Assembly: GCA_017407755.1 (NCBI GenBank)
Contig: JAFQVY010000001.1
Span: forward strand, 1 to 64,000
Length of the DNA stretch: 64,000 bases
Reading direction: 5' to 3'
Source of the DNA: Clostridia bacterium
GTDB lineage: Bacteria > Bacillota > Clostridia > Oscillospirales > Acutalibacteraceae
Shown here: positions 51,879 through 60,899 of the stretch, piece by piece
Numbering within the stretch: the stretch's first letter is position 1
How the letters are laid out: each line of letters begins with the position of its first letter
Program-made: the position numbers and the translations under genes
Notes under the pieces: generated by a model
Databases searched by the model: none
Told to the model about the DNA's origin: nothing
The model's input: the letters and a program-made list of their open reading frames with translations, nothing else

Positions 51879-52927
51879 AATAACTCCTTAAGTTTCTCTA
51901 AGAAAATGTCCATCTGCTCATCTGTGCCAATGGTAATTCTTAAAAAGTCAGCAATAATTTCTTTGTCAAAATGGCGGACTAGCACGCCTTTTTCTTTAAG
52001 TCCGAGGTAAAGTTCTTTTCCGCTTACTCCCTCTTTTTTTGCAAAAAGGAAGTTTGCCTTTGAGTCAAGCACGAAAAAGCCCAAAGCTTCAAGCTCTGCC
52101 TTTACTCTCTCTCTTGTAGCTATGATTTTTTCGGCATTCTTTTTATTATAGCCGTCATCCTTTAAAGATGCAACACCTGCTTTGAGGGTCATTCGGTTGA
52201 CATTATATGGGTTTGTGGAAAAACGGATTGTGTTTAAATCCTCAATAATCTTTTCACTTGCAAAGCCAAAGCCAAGACGTGCACCTGCAAGAGAACGGGA
52301 TTTTGAAAACGTGCCTGTTACCAATAGATTGTCAAACTCTTTAATAAGAGAAACTGCGGACTCGCCGCCAAAATCCACGTATGCCTCATCAATAACCACT
52401 ACATTGTCAGGGTTTGACTTTAAAATCTCGCGGATTTCCTCAAGGGAAAGAGTAAGACCTGTGGGTGCATTGGGATTAGCAATGAAAATTGTTTTATTTA
52501 AATTAAGGTAATCTCTGTAATCAATACTGAAATCCTCTTTAAGAGGGATTTCTGTGTAGGGTGAATTGTGAAGCTTTGCAAAAACCGAATAAAAGCCGTA
52601 GGTTATGTTGGGAAAAACCGCAGGGTGGGTTTTGTCTGTATAAGCCATAAAGGCAAAGTTTAATACCTCGTCAGAGCCGTTGGTGGCAATTATATTTCTG
52701 GTGTCTACCAAGTAAACCTCTGAAAGTGCTTTTAAAAGCTCTGTAAGGTCGGGGTCGGAATAAAGCTGAAGCTTCTTTGCTTCTTCTGCTACTGCATCTA
52801 AAACCGCCTTTGAGGGCTCAAAGGGTGACTCGTTGGTGTTAAGCTTTATGTACTTAATATCCTTTGGCTGTTCTCCCGGTACATAGGGAGAAAGCGAAGA
52901 AAACTTTTCGCTTAAAAATTTGCTCAT
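51875..52927 (-). CDS. hisC: Histidinol-phosphate aminotransferase
   Basis: A 350-residue PLP enzyme of fold type I (step 7). The start region YIKLNTNESPFEPS, the segment FIANPNAPTGLTLS, VVIDEAYVDFGGE and the PLP-binding Lys in TFSKSRSLAGARLGF are visible. It lies between hisD and hisB. Confidence 0.96.
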   Translation of the reverse strand: MSKFLSEKFSSLSPYVPGEQPKDIKYIKLNTNESPFEPSKAVLDAVAEEAKKLQLYSDPDLTELLKALSEVYLVDTRNIIATNGSDEVLNFAFMAYTDKTHPAVFPNITYGFYSVFAKLHNSPYTEIPLKEDFSIDYRDYLNLNKTIFIANPNAPTGLTLSLEEIREILKSNPDNVVVIDEAYVDFGGESAVSLIKEFDNLLVTGTFSKSRSLAGARLGFGFASEKIIEDLNTIRFSTNPYNVNRMTLKAGVASLKDDGYNKKNAEKIIATRERVKAELEALGFFVLDSKANFLFAKKEGVSGKELYLGLKEKGVLVRHFDKEIIADFLRITIGTDEQMDIFLEKLKELL

Positions 52928-52948
52928 ATTATCACGGCTTTCAAATAA

Positions 52949-54220
52949 TTACTTTAATCTTACTGTTGCACTTCTGGCGTGGGCAGAAAGACCTTCACGC
53001 TCGGCAAAGGTTGCAACCTTGTTTCCTACCTTTTTAAGAGCATCCTCGGTAAAGTAGGTAAACTGGGTTTTCTTTACAAAATCGTCAACGGACAAGGGAC
53101 TTGAAAAACGAGCCGTACCGCTGGTGGGAAGCACGTGGTTAGGTCCTGCAAAATAATCGCCCAGAGCTTCGGGGCAGTTTTTGCCCATAAAAATTGAACC
53201 TGCATGCTTGATTTTGTCAAGATATTCGAAAGGATTATCTACGCAGATTTCAAGGTGCTCAGGTGCGATTTCGTTGGCTATATCAATTGCCTGATTGAGG
53301 TTTTCGGCAATAATAATCTTGCCGTTGTTATCAATGGATGTGCGGGCAATTTCCTTACGGGGTAAGAGGTCAATCTGACGCTCAAGCTCAAGGGAAACCG
53401 CCTTTGCAAGCTCCTCACTGTCAGTTACCAAAACAGCAGAGGCATTTTTGTCGTGCTCTGCCTGAGAAAGCATATCGGCGGCAACAACTTCTGCACTGCA
53501 GGTTTTGTCTGCTACGACTAAAATCTCAGAGGGGCCTGCAATCATATCAATAGACACCATGCCGAAAACCTGACGCTTTGCTTCTGCAACAAAAGCGTTG
53601 CCGGGGCCTGTGATTTTATCTACTTTAGGAACTGATTCTGTACCATAAGCCAAAGCGGCAATAGCCTGAGCACCGCCGATTTTAAAAATTCTGTCAACAC
53701 CCGCAATTTTTGCGGCAGTAAGAATATCGGGGTTTACTTTGCCTGAAGCACTTGGGGGAGTAACCATAATAATTTCCCCTACGCCTGCGATTTTTGCAGG
53801 AATAGCATTCATAAGCACTGAGGAAGGATAAGCCGCAGTACCGCCGGGCACATAGATACCTGCCTTTTCAACGGCAGTTACCTTCTGACCCATAATTACA
53901 CCTTCACGCTCGGAAATTATGAAGCTTGATTTAACCTGCTTCTCGTGAAATTCACGGATATTGGCGGCAGCTTCCTGCATAATCTCAACAAGCTCATTGC
54001 CTGTAAGCTCAAAGGCCTCTGCGATTTCCTCGTCGGTAACTTCCAATGCGGTAAGTTTAGCTTTATCAAACTTTTCACAGTACTCTAAAATTGCCTCGTC
54101 GCCGCGGGCACGAACATTTGAAATAATATTTGTAACAATATCTTCAACGTTGAAGCTGTCTGAAGCACGGGAAAAAACCTGAGAATTTTCAACCTCGCCG
54201 TATTTATATGTAGTAATCAT
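52949..54220 (-). CDS. hisD: Histidinol dehydrogenase
   Basis: A 423-residue zinc, NAD-dependent enzyme for the last two oxidations to histidine. Landmarks are VPGGTAAYPSSVLMNAIPAK, GAQAIAALAYGTESVP, DMIAGPSEILVVAD, DMLSQAEHDKNA with zinc ligands and APEHLEI. It follows hisG by 9 bases. Confidence 0.97.
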   Translation of the reverse strand: MITTYKYGEVENSQVFSRASDSFNVEDIVTNIISNVRARGDEAILEYCEKFDKAKLTALEVTDEEIAEAFELTGNELVEIMQEAAANIREFHEKQVKSSFIISEREGVIMGQKVTAVEKAGIYVPGGTAAYPSSVLMNAIPAKIAGVGEIIMVTPPSASGKVNPDILTAAKIAGVDRIFKIGGAQAIAALAYGTESVPKVDKITGPGNAFVAEAKRQVFGMVSIDMIAGPSEILVVADKTCSAEVVAADMLSQAEHDKNASAVLVTDSEELAKAVSLELERQIDLLPRKEIARTSIDNNGKIIIAENLNQAIDIANEIAPEHLEICVDNPFEYLDKIKHAGSIFMGKNCPEALGDYFAGPNHVLPTSGTARFSSPLSVDDFVKKTQFTYFTEDALKKVGNKVATFAEREGLSAHARSATVRLK

Positions 54221-54229
54221 TTTATCACC

Positions 54230-54862
54230 TTACTTTGCACAGTATTCTGCGATTTTCTTAGCAAGCTCTGTAATCTGTGCATTTTTAAATTTGAAGCTCA
54301 CCTTGTTTGAAATAAGACGGGCACTTATGGGCACAATTGTCTCAAAGGGCTTAAGGTCATTTTCAAGCAAGGTTTTGCCTGTTTCAACTATGTCAACAAT
54401 AACATCGGAAAGTCCCAGAATGGGGGCAATTTCGATTGAGCCGTTAAGCTTGATAATATCAATTTCACGGCTGATGGAATTATAATAGCTTCTTGCTATA
54501 TTTGGGAATTTTGTGGCAACCTTAAGGGTTCTTGTTCGGTCGTCTCTGAAATCCTTTTTGCCTGCAACTGCCATACGGCATTTACCCATACCCAAATCTG
54601 CAAGCTCGTAAACGTCGGGATTATACTCTAAAAGTATGTCCTTGCCTGCAACGCCTATATCGGCGGCACCTCTTTCTACATAAATAGCAACGTCAGAGGG
54701 CTTTACCCAGAAGTAGCGGACACCTTTTTCCGCATTTTCAAAAATAAGCTTGCGGTTTTTCTCTTTGATAGAGGGGCACTCATAGCCGCATTTTTCGAAA
54801 ATATCGTAAACCTTTTCGCCAAGTCTTCCCTTAGGGAGGGCAACATTTATCATATCAGCCAT
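54230..54862 (-). CDS. hisG: ATP phosphoribosyltransferase, short form
   Basis: A 210-residue catalytic subunit for the first step. It is the short HisG_S type, lacking the C-terminal regulatory domain, so it needs HisZ. Visible segments are NVALPKGRLGEKVYDIFEK, DIGVAGKDILLE and SDVIVDIVETGKTL. Its start overlaps the hisZ end by 8 bases, in line with a fixed HisG-HisZ complex. Confidence 0.97.
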   Translation of the reverse strand: MADMINVALPKGRLGEKVYDIFEKCGYECPSIKEKNRKLIFENAEKGVRYFWVKPSDVAIYVERGAADIGVAGKDILLEYNPDVYELADLGMGKCRMAVAGKKDFRDDRTRTLKVATKFPNIARSYYNSISREIDIIKLNGSIEIAPILGLSDVIVDIVETGKTLLENDLKPFETIVPISARLISNKVSFKFKNAQITELAKKIAEYCAK

Positions 54863-55961
54863 TTTTTATGCCTCCCTCTGTTAAATCAATAATTTCTTTT
54901 GCATTAAGGCTTTCGTCAAACACCTTTAAAGCCTTGGCGGTTTTACCCTGAGCAATTGCTTTTTCCATTTCGTCCATAACCTTTTGAGCAGGCACATTTT
55001 CGTCATAAATAACCAGAGCGTCCAAAGCCGTGTCGGCACTTGTGTTTACAAGCTCCTGTAAGGTATCAAGGTAAAAAGCAAAGCCGATAGCACAGGCATT
55101 CTTTTTCATACGCTTTAAAAGGTTATCGTATCTGCCGCCTGAAAGAACCTTTCCGGAAACGCCTTTTATGTAGCCTGAGAAAATTATGCCGTTATAGTAG
55201 CGCATATCGTTAATAACGGAAAAATCAAGGTAAAGGTTCTTAACGTTCTGATGCTTCATAAGAGCGTCAAGGCTTTTCAGCTCGTCAAAAGCCTCCTGCA
55301 TGCCGTTGTTTTGTATAAGCACCTCAAGCTCAGAAAGAGCATCGCTTAAAGGCATATAGAGGGTTGTAAGCTTAAGAATAGCGTTTTTTGCCTTTTGTGA
55401 AACCTTTATTTCAGACAGCAGGCTTTCAGCCTGAGCTGAATTTTTCTGGGAAATAAGCTCTAAAAGCTCCTTGGTATACTCAGCAGGAACATTCTCATTT
55501 ATAAGAGAAGAAATAAAGCCCATGTGGGAAATATCAAGAATATAATCCTCGCTTACAGCCTCAAGGCTTTTTGCTGCTAAGCTTAAAACCTCGGCAGTTG
55601 AATAAAGGTCAACCTCACCGACACACTCAAGACCTGTCTGCATAATTTCCTTAAAGCCCTGAGAAGAGCTTTGGGTGCGGTAAACGTTCTCTGAATAATA
55701 AAGCTTTGTAAGTCCTTTGCCGCTGACTGTGTTTTTTACAATTGACAAAGTAACATCAGGCTTTAAAGCCATAAGATGGCCTGTGGTATCTGTAAAAGTA
55801 AGCACATTGTCGCTTACTAAGAAAGCTTTATTTTTGGCATAAAGGTCATATTCTTCAAACTTGCTGACCTTGTACTGGCTGTAGCCGTACTGCTCAAAAA
55901 GCAAACGCATATCAAAAAGTGCACTTTCAAATTTTGAAAGCTTAAGGTTTTTATACTGCAT
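54855..55961 (-). CDS. hisZ: ATP phosphoribosyltransferase regulatory subunit
   Basis: A 368-residue paralogue of histidyl-tRNA synthetase without tRNA charging parts. It activates short HisG and carries the histidine feedback site. Landmarks are FTDTTGHLMALKPDVTLSI, YYSENVYRTQSSSQGFKE and SGGRYDNLLKRM. It is the second gene of the operon, 3 bases after hisR/yerC. Confidence 0.93.
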   Translation of the reverse strand: MQYKNLKLSKFESALFDMRLLFEQYGYSQYKVSKFEEYDLYAKNKAFLVSDNVLTFTDTTGHLMALKPDVTLSIVKNTVSGKGLTKLYYSENVYRTQSSSQGFKEIMQTGLECVGEVDLYSTAEVLSLAAKSLEAVSEDYILDISHMGFISSLINENVPAEYTKELLELISQKNSAQAESLLSEIKVSQKAKNAILKLTTLYMPLSDALSELEVLIQNNGMQEAFDELKSLDALMKHQNVKNLYLDFSVINDMRYYNGIIFSGYIKGVSGKVLSGGRYDNLLKRMKKNACAIGFAFYLDTLQELVNTSADTALDALVIYDENVPAQKVMDEMEKAIAQGKTAKALKVFDESLNAKEIIDLTEGGIKNG

Positions 55962-55964
55962 AAC

Positions 55965-56261
55965 TTACTTATCCTCCGGGTTTTCAATTCTCTCTAACAC
56001 GGTTTTGTATCCACCTGCACCGTAAAGGTAGCAACGGTTGACACGGCTTATAGTGGCAGAGGAAGCACCTGTTTCTTTAGAAATTTTACTGTATACTTCC
56101 TTTTCCTTAAGCATTTTTGCAACGCCCAAACGCTGGCTTATGTCAAGAATTTCCTTGGTGGTCATAATATCATCAAGAAAAGCCTCAATTTCCTCCTCTG
56201 TTTTGAGAGAAAGTATAGCCTTAACCAACATTTTTGTATGTTTTTCTTCAAAAATATTCAT
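55965..56261 (-). CDS. TrpR-like repressor of the YerC/HisR type
   Basis: A 98-residue helix-turn-helix protein of the TrpR superfamily (YerC/YecD group): LDISQRLGVAKMLKEKEVYS and the recognition helix TGASSATISRVNRC. I start it at MNIFEEK, where GGAGAG lies 6 bases upstream; a GTG six codons earlier lacks a site. Members of this group next to his genes have been proposed as histidine-responsive repressors called HisR. It is the first gene of the his operon, and an inverted repeat at its promoter is a good operator candidate. Confidence 0.88.
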   Translation of the reverse strand: MNIFEEKHTKMLVKAILSLKTEEEIEAFLDDIMTTKEILDISQRLGVAKMLKEKEVYSKISKETGASSATISRVNRCYLYGAGGYKTVLERIENPEDK

Positions 56262-56280
56262 ATTAAACTCTCCAATCACT

Positions 56281-56292
56281 TTAGCACGCTAA
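56281..56292. promoter_or_regulatory. Putative HisR/YerC operator
   Basis: TTAGC-AC-GCTAA, a perfect 5-bp inverted repeat with a 2-base centre, lies between the -10 box and the ribosome binding site of the his operon, over the expected transcription start. A TrpR-like repressor gene follows. The link is inferred. Confidence 0.5.
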
Positions 56293-56293
56293 T

Positions 56294-56321
56294 ATATTAA
56301 CACAAAAAAGTGAAAAGTCAA
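56294..56321 (-). promoter_or_regulatory. Promoter of the his operon
   Basis: TTGACT (56316-56321), 16-base spacer, TAATAT (56294-56299) on the minus strand. Confidence 0.65.
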
Positions 56322-56452
56322 TAGTACATCTGAACAAAAATAATATCACTTCGGGCACTATTTTGTAAAGGTATATTTTACTTATAATATATATATTGCC
56401 GTTTTAACCAATAATAATATGTCCGTATAGGCAAAATTAGGTATTTATTAAA

Positions 56453-56481
56453 TTGACTTAAAGGGCAATATATGTTAGAAT
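56453..56481 (+). promoter_or_regulatory. Promoter of the pur operon
   Basis: TTGACT (56453-56458), 17-base spacer, TAGAAT (56476-56481). A leader of about 65 bases follows with an imperfect CGAC/GTCG hairpin. No purine riboswitch is visible. Confidence 0.7.
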
Positions 56482-56553
56482 TATGTTGTATTTTTATTCG
56501 ACAAAAATTCTTTATTTTCGTCGTAAAATCCAAACACATCCAAGGAGGAAAAT

Positions 56554-57048
56554 ATGAGAAAAGTCGGTATCCTCATGGGAAGCGACAGTGACCTTCCCGT
56601 AATAAGAAAATCCACCGATATGCTGGAGTTTTTAGAGGTGCCCTTTGAGGTGCACGTTTACTCCGCACACAGAACTCCCGAAGAGGCTATCTCTTTTGCT
56701 AAAAATGCAAAGGAAAACGGCTTCGGGGTAATTATTGCCGCCGCAGGCATGGCTGCACACCTTGCAGGGGTAATTGCAGCTAACACAACCCTGCCCGTTA
56801 TCGGCATACCCTGTAAATCTAAAAATCTCGACGGCATTGACGCACTTCTGTCTACTGTACAGATGCCCCCAGGCATACCTGTAGCAACTGTTGGAATAGA
56901 CGGAGGAGTTAATGCCGCTTTACTTTCTGCCGAAATTATCGCCGTTTCTGACGAAGCTTTAGCCGCTCGTCTTATGGCAAAGCGTAAGGCAGACACTGAA
57001 AATGTTCTTAAAAAGGATGCTGAGGTTTCAGCAATGTTCAATAAATAA
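56554..57048 (+). CDS. purE: N5-carboxyaminoimidazole ribonucleotide mutase
   Basis: A 164-residue octameric enzyme. The signature GSDSDLPVIRKS lies at residues 9-20, then SAHRTPEEAISFAK and AAAGMAAHLAGVIAANT. The class I form moves the carboxyl group of N5-CAIR and needs PurK; no purK is visible here, so it is either elsewhere or the class II reaction is used. AAGGAGG precedes the ATG. Confidence 0.96.
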   Translation: MRKVGILMGSDSDLPVIRKSTDMLEFLEVPFEVHVYSAHRTPEEAISFAKNAKENGFGVIIAAAGMAAHLAGVIAANTTLPVIGIPCKSKNLDGIDALLSTVQMPPGIPVATVGIDGGVNAALLSAEIIAVSDEALAARLMAKRKADTENVLKKDAEVSAMFNK

Positions 57049-57061
57049 GAGGGTGAATTCT

Positions 57062-58516
57062 ATGCGTAAAATCAACGAAGAATGTGGTGTATTCGGTATT
57101 TTCGGCTCAGAAACTGCCGATGTTGCCAGAAGTACCTACTATGGTCTTTATGCTTTACAGCACAGAGGTCAGGAAAGTTGCGGTATTGTAGTTAACGATG
57201 ACGGTCTTTTTGCTTCAAAAAGAGACAACGGTCTTGTTAACGACGTATTCACCGCCGAAGAGCTTGACAAGTTAGGTCAGGGTAATATTGCAGTAGGACA
57301 CGTTCGCTACGGCACAGCAAAAACCAAAGGCAGAGCTAACGCTCAGCCATTGGTGGTTAATCACATCAAGGGCAGAATGGCAATTTCCTACAACGGCAAC
57401 ATCATCAACGCTTATGATTTGAGATGTGAGCTTGAAATGGAAGGTTGTCTTTTCCACACAACCTCCGACACCGAGGTTATCTCTTATGTAATCACCAAAG
57501 AAAGACTTAAGACAGGCTCTATTGAAGAAGCCGTCAACAAGGCTATGAACTCTATTAAGGGTGCTTACGCTCTTGTTGTAATGTCGCCCTCTAAGCTTAT
57601 TGCAGCCAGAGACCCTCACGGACTTAAGCCTCTTTGCCTTGGCAAAACCCACGAGGGTCAGTATGTTATAACCTCTGAAAGCTGTGCACTTGACGCTACA
57701 GGCGCTGAGTTTATCCGTGATGTTAAGCCCGGCGAAATTATTGTTATTGACAAGTCAGGTCTCAGAACAATTGAGGACCACGTAGGCGAAACTCCTATGA
57801 AAAGCTGTGTTTTTGAATACGTATACTTTGCACGTCCCGACTCTGTTATTGACGGAGTGTCAGTTCACAGAGCAAGAAAAAGAGCAGGTATGTATTTAGC
57901 TCAGGAGTTTCCCGTTGAGGCTGACGTTGTAATCGGTGTTCCCGACTCCGGACTTGATGCCGCTATCGGATATGCTGAGGAGTCAGGTATTCCTTACGGC
58001 ATAGGCTTCCTTAAAAATAAATATATCGGCAGAACCTTCATTGCTCCCGGTCAGAGTGTTCGTGAGGACAAGGTAAGAATCAAGCTTAACCCCATTATCG
58101 ACACCGTTAAGGACAAGAGAGTTGTGCTTATTGACGACTCAATTGTCAGAGGTACAACCTGTGCAAGAATTGTAAGACTTTTAAGAAATGCAGGTGCCAA
58201 GGAAATTCATTTCCGTTCATCTGCTCCTAAGTTCTTAAACCCTTGCTACTACGGTACCGACATTGACTCCCGCGAAAACCTTATTGCCTGCAAGCACACA
58301 ACCGAAGAAATCTGTCAGATTATCGGCGCAGACACCTTAGGCTTCTTAAGTGTTGAGAACGTTAAGAAGATTGCCATTGAAGCAGGCGAGGACGCTTTCT
58401 GCACAGCTTGCTTTGACAATATCTACCCCACAGAAATCCCCAAGGAAACAAAGAAGTACAGATACGAGGATAAAATCTCGGTTGCAAAAATGAAAGAAAA
58501 CGAGGAGAAGAAATGA
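57062..58516 (+). CDS. purF: Amidophosphoribosyltransferase
   Basis: A 484-residue enzyme for the first step from PRPP and glutamine. I start it at MRKINEECG, with GAGGGTG upstream; a longer frame overlaps purE. Residues 1-7 are a short propeptide; its removal exposes Cys8, the glutaminase nucleophile. The phosphoribosyl loop is VVLIDDSIVRGTT. Cys residues in KSCVFEYVYFARPDS and AFCTACFDN fit the iron-sulfur form known from Bacillus. The stop overlaps the purM start by 4 bases. Confidence 0.96.
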   Translation: MRKINEECGVFGIFGSETADVARSTYYGLYALQHRGQESCGIVVNDDGLFASKRDNGLVNDVFTAEELDKLGQGNIAVGHVRYGTAKTKGRANAQPLVVNHIKGRMAISYNGNIINAYDLRCELEMEGCLFHTTSDTEVISYVITKERLKTGSIEEAVNKAMNSIKGAYALVVMSPSKLIAARDPHGLKPLCLGKTHEGQYVITSESCALDATGAEFIRDVKPGEIIVIDKSGLRTIEDHVGETPMKSCVFEYVYFARPDSVIDGVSVHRARKRAGMYLAQEFPVEADVVIGVPDSGLDAAIGYAEESGIPYGIGFLKNKYIGRTFIAPGQSVREDKVRIKLNPIIDTVKDKRVVLIDDSIVRGTTCARIVRLLRNAGAKEIHFRSSAPKFLNPCYYGTDIDSRENLIACKHTTEEICQIIGADTLGFLSVENVKKIAIEAGEDAFCTACFDNIYPTEIPKETKKYRYEDKISVAKMKENEEKK

Positions 58517-59547
58517 ATAATTCAAGAAGTGAAAGCTACGCCGCAGCAGGCGTAGACATTACTGCAGGCTACAAAGCCGTTGAACTTATGAAATCCCATA
58601 TCAAACGTACCAAAAATGAAGGCTGTCTTGATGATGTAGGCGGTTTTGGCGGTTGCTTCGGCCTTCCCAAAGGTTTGGAGGAGCCTGTTCTGGTTTCGGG
58701 TACAGACGGTTGCGGCACCAAGGTAAAGCTTGCTATTCTTATGGACAAGCACGATACCATCGGTATTGATGCAGTTGCAATGTGTGTAAACGATATTATC
58801 TGCACAGGTGCAAAGCCTCTCTTCTTCCTCGACTATATCGCCTGCGGTAAAAACTACCCCGAAAAGATTGCTTCAATCGTCGGCGGCGTTGCAGAGGGCT
58901 GTGTTCAGTCAGGTGCAGCTCTTATCGGCGGCGAAACTGCAGAGCATCCCGGTTTGATGCCCTTAGAGGACTATGACCTTGCAGGCTTTGCCGTAGGTAT
59001 TGTTGACAAGAAAAAAATGATTGACAACACTCAGATGAAGGCAGGCGACGTAGTTATAGCTCTTCCCTCTACAGGTGTTCACTCAAACGGTTTTTCACTT
59101 GTAAGAAAGGTATTCGACATTGAAAACACCGACATAAACAGAACTTACGAAGAGCTTGGCGACAAGACTTTAGGCGAAACTCTTCTTACCCCCACAAGAA
59201 TTTACGTTAAGCCCGTGCTTGCACTTCTTGAGGAAGTTAAGGTTAAGGGTATTTCTCACATTACAGGCGGCGGTTTCTATGAGAACATTCCCCGTTCTAT
59301 TCCCGACGGCTTCGGTGCTAAAATTGATAAGAGTGCCGTTAAGATTTTACCTATCTTTAAACTTATCCAGAAAGAGGGTAATATCAGCGAGCGTGATATG
59401 TTCAACACCTTTAATATGGGCGTTGGTATGAGCATTGTTGTAAGCAAAGAGGATGCCCAGAAGGCTCTTGAAATTCTCAAGGCTCAGGGTGAGGATGCTT
59501 ACATAATCGGTGAAATTATCGAAAGCGACGAAAAGGTGATTTTATGA
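58513..59547 (+). CDS. purM: Phosphoribosylformylglycinamidine cyclo-ligase
   Basis: A 344-residue ATP-dependent AIR synthetase. Landmarks are SYAAAGVDITAGYKAVELMK, VSGTDGCGTKVKLA, ALIGGETAEHPGLMP and HITGGGFYENIPR. It overlaps purF and purN by 4 bases each, so the three are translated in series. Confidence 0.97.
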   Translation: MNNSRSESYAAAGVDITAGYKAVELMKSHIKRTKNEGCLDDVGGFGGCFGLPKGLEEPVLVSGTDGCGTKVKLAILMDKHDTIGIDAVAMCVNDIICTGAKPLFFLDYIACGKNYPEKIASIVGGVAEGCVQSGAALIGGETAEHPGLMPLEDYDLAGFAVGIVDKKKMIDNTQMKAGDVVIALPSTGVHSNGFSLVRKVFDIENTDINRTYEELGDKTLGETLLTPTRIYVKPVLALLEEVKVKGISHITGGGFYENIPRSIPDGFGAKIDKSAVKILPIFKLIQKEGNISERDMFNTFNMGVGMSIVVSKEDAQKALEILKAQGEDAYIIGEIIESDEKVIL

Positions 59548-60146
59548 GCAAGGCGAAAATTGCTTGCTTAGTGTCGGGTGGCGGCACAAACTTAGGTGCT
59601 TTAATTAAAGCTCAGCAACAGGGAATTCTTAAAAGCGGTGAAATCAAGCTTGTTATTTCAAGCAAGGCTGATGCTTACGCTCTCACAAGAGCAGAGAATG
59701 CAGGCATTAAAACTGCAGTTGCCGTTAAGAAAGACTTAGGCTCACAAGAGGCTTTTGAGGCAAAAATCACAGAGCTTTTAAAGGAAAACGATATTGACCT
59801 TATTATCCTTGCAGGCTTTATGACAATCTTAAGTGCTGACTTTACCCGCAAATACCCCGACAGAATTATTAACGTTCACCCTGCTCTTATCCCCTCCTTC
59901 TGCGGAAAAGGTGCCTACGGCCTTAAGGTTCACGAAATGGCACTTGAATACGGAGTTAAGGTAACAGGTGCAACAGTTCACTTTGTAAACGAAATCCCCG
60001 ACGGCGGCAAAATCATTATGCAGAAAGCCGTTAATATTAAAGACGATGACACGGCAGAAACCTTGCAAAAGCGTGTAATGCGACTTGCTGAGTGGAAAAT
60101 TCTTCCTTTAGCCGCTGAAAAGGTTTGTGCTGAGATTATAAAATGA
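59544..60146 (+). CDS. purN: Phosphoribosylglycinamide formyltransferase
   Basis: A 200-residue enzyme using 10-formyl-THF. It has the start CLVSGGGTNLGALI, the catalytic NVHPALIPSFCGKGAYG with Asn and His, and GATVHFVNEIPDGGKIIMQ with the Asp nearby. Its cofactor is made by FolD at 32-33 kb. Confidence 0.96.
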   Translation: MSKAKIACLVSGGGTNLGALIKAQQQGILKSGEIKLVISSKADAYALTRAENAGIKTAVAVKKDLGSQEAFEAKITELLKENDIDLIILAGFMTILSADFTRKYPDRIINVHPALIPSFCGKGAYGLKVHEMALEYGVKVTGATVHFVNEIPDGGKIIMQKAVNIKDDDTAETLQKRVMRLAEWKILPLAAEKVCAEIIK

Positions 60147-60161
60147 AGTGAGGATATAAAA

Positions 60162-60887
60162 ATGGACATCTATAAGATTAACAATATTGCAAAGCTTATC
60201 GAAGGTAACTCATACGTTGGCAGAGGTATCGTAATCGGTAAAACCGAGGACGGCACAAAGGCTCTTACTGCTTACTTTATTATGGGCAGAAGCAACAACA
60301 GCCGTAACCGCATTTTCGTAGAAAACGGCGACGAGGTTATTATTCACCCCTACGATGCATCGAAAGTTGAAGACCCCAGCCTTATTATCTACTCCCCCAT
60401 CAGAAAGTTTGAACAGAACCTTATTGTTACAAACGGCGACCAGACCGACACAGTTTACGATGGTCTTAAGGAGGGTAAGAGCTTCTCTGAAGCTTTGGAA
60501 AGCCGTGAGTTTGAGCCTGATGCTCCTAACTTCACACCCCGTATAAGCGGTATGATGACTTTTGCAGATAATGACTTTACATATCAGATGAGCATTTTAA
60601 AGAGTGCAGATGCTGAGGGTACAGCTTGCAATAGATTTACATACAGCTACCCTGCTTTAAAGGGTCTCGGTCACTTTATCCACACTTATGTATGCGACGG
60701 TGCACCTATTCCCACTTTCCAGGGTGAGCCTGAGAGAGTAGCTATCGGCAACGATATTGACGCATTTACAAACGAGCTTTGGAACGCACTTGACGAGGAC
60801 AACAAGATTTCTCTCTATGTTCGCACTATTGACCTTAAGACAGGCGAAATAGAGAACAGAATGATTAATAAATTTGAGAAAGTATAA
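60162..60887 (+). CDS. purO: IMP cyclohydrolase, PurO type
   Basis: A 241-residue protein of the PurO family, first known from archaea, that closes the ring of FAICAR to make IMP. Recognisable segments are SYVGRGIVIGKTEDGTKAL near residue 18, YFIMGRSNNSRNRIF and FTPRISGMM. It stands where the N-terminal half of bifunctional PurH would be needed, and the matching transformylase gene follows 12 bases downstream. The family call is by recall of these segments. Confidence 0.85.
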   Translation: MDIYKINNIAKLIEGNSYVGRGIVIGKTEDGTKALTAYFIMGRSNNSRNRIFVENGDEVIIHPYDASKVEDPSLIIYSPIRKFEQNLIVTNGDQTDTVYDGLKEGKSFSEALESREFEPDAPNFTPRISGMMTFADNDFTYQMSILKSADAEGTACNRFTYSYPALKGLGHFIHTYVCDGAPIPTFQGEPERVAIGNDIDAFTNELWNALDEDNKISLYVRTIDLKTGEIENRMINKFEKV

Positions 60888-60899
60888 GGAGATTTTAAA

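Noticed and set aside
56482..56553. Purine riboswitch upstream of purE
   Set aside because: The conserved purine aptamer joining regions are not present in the short leader.
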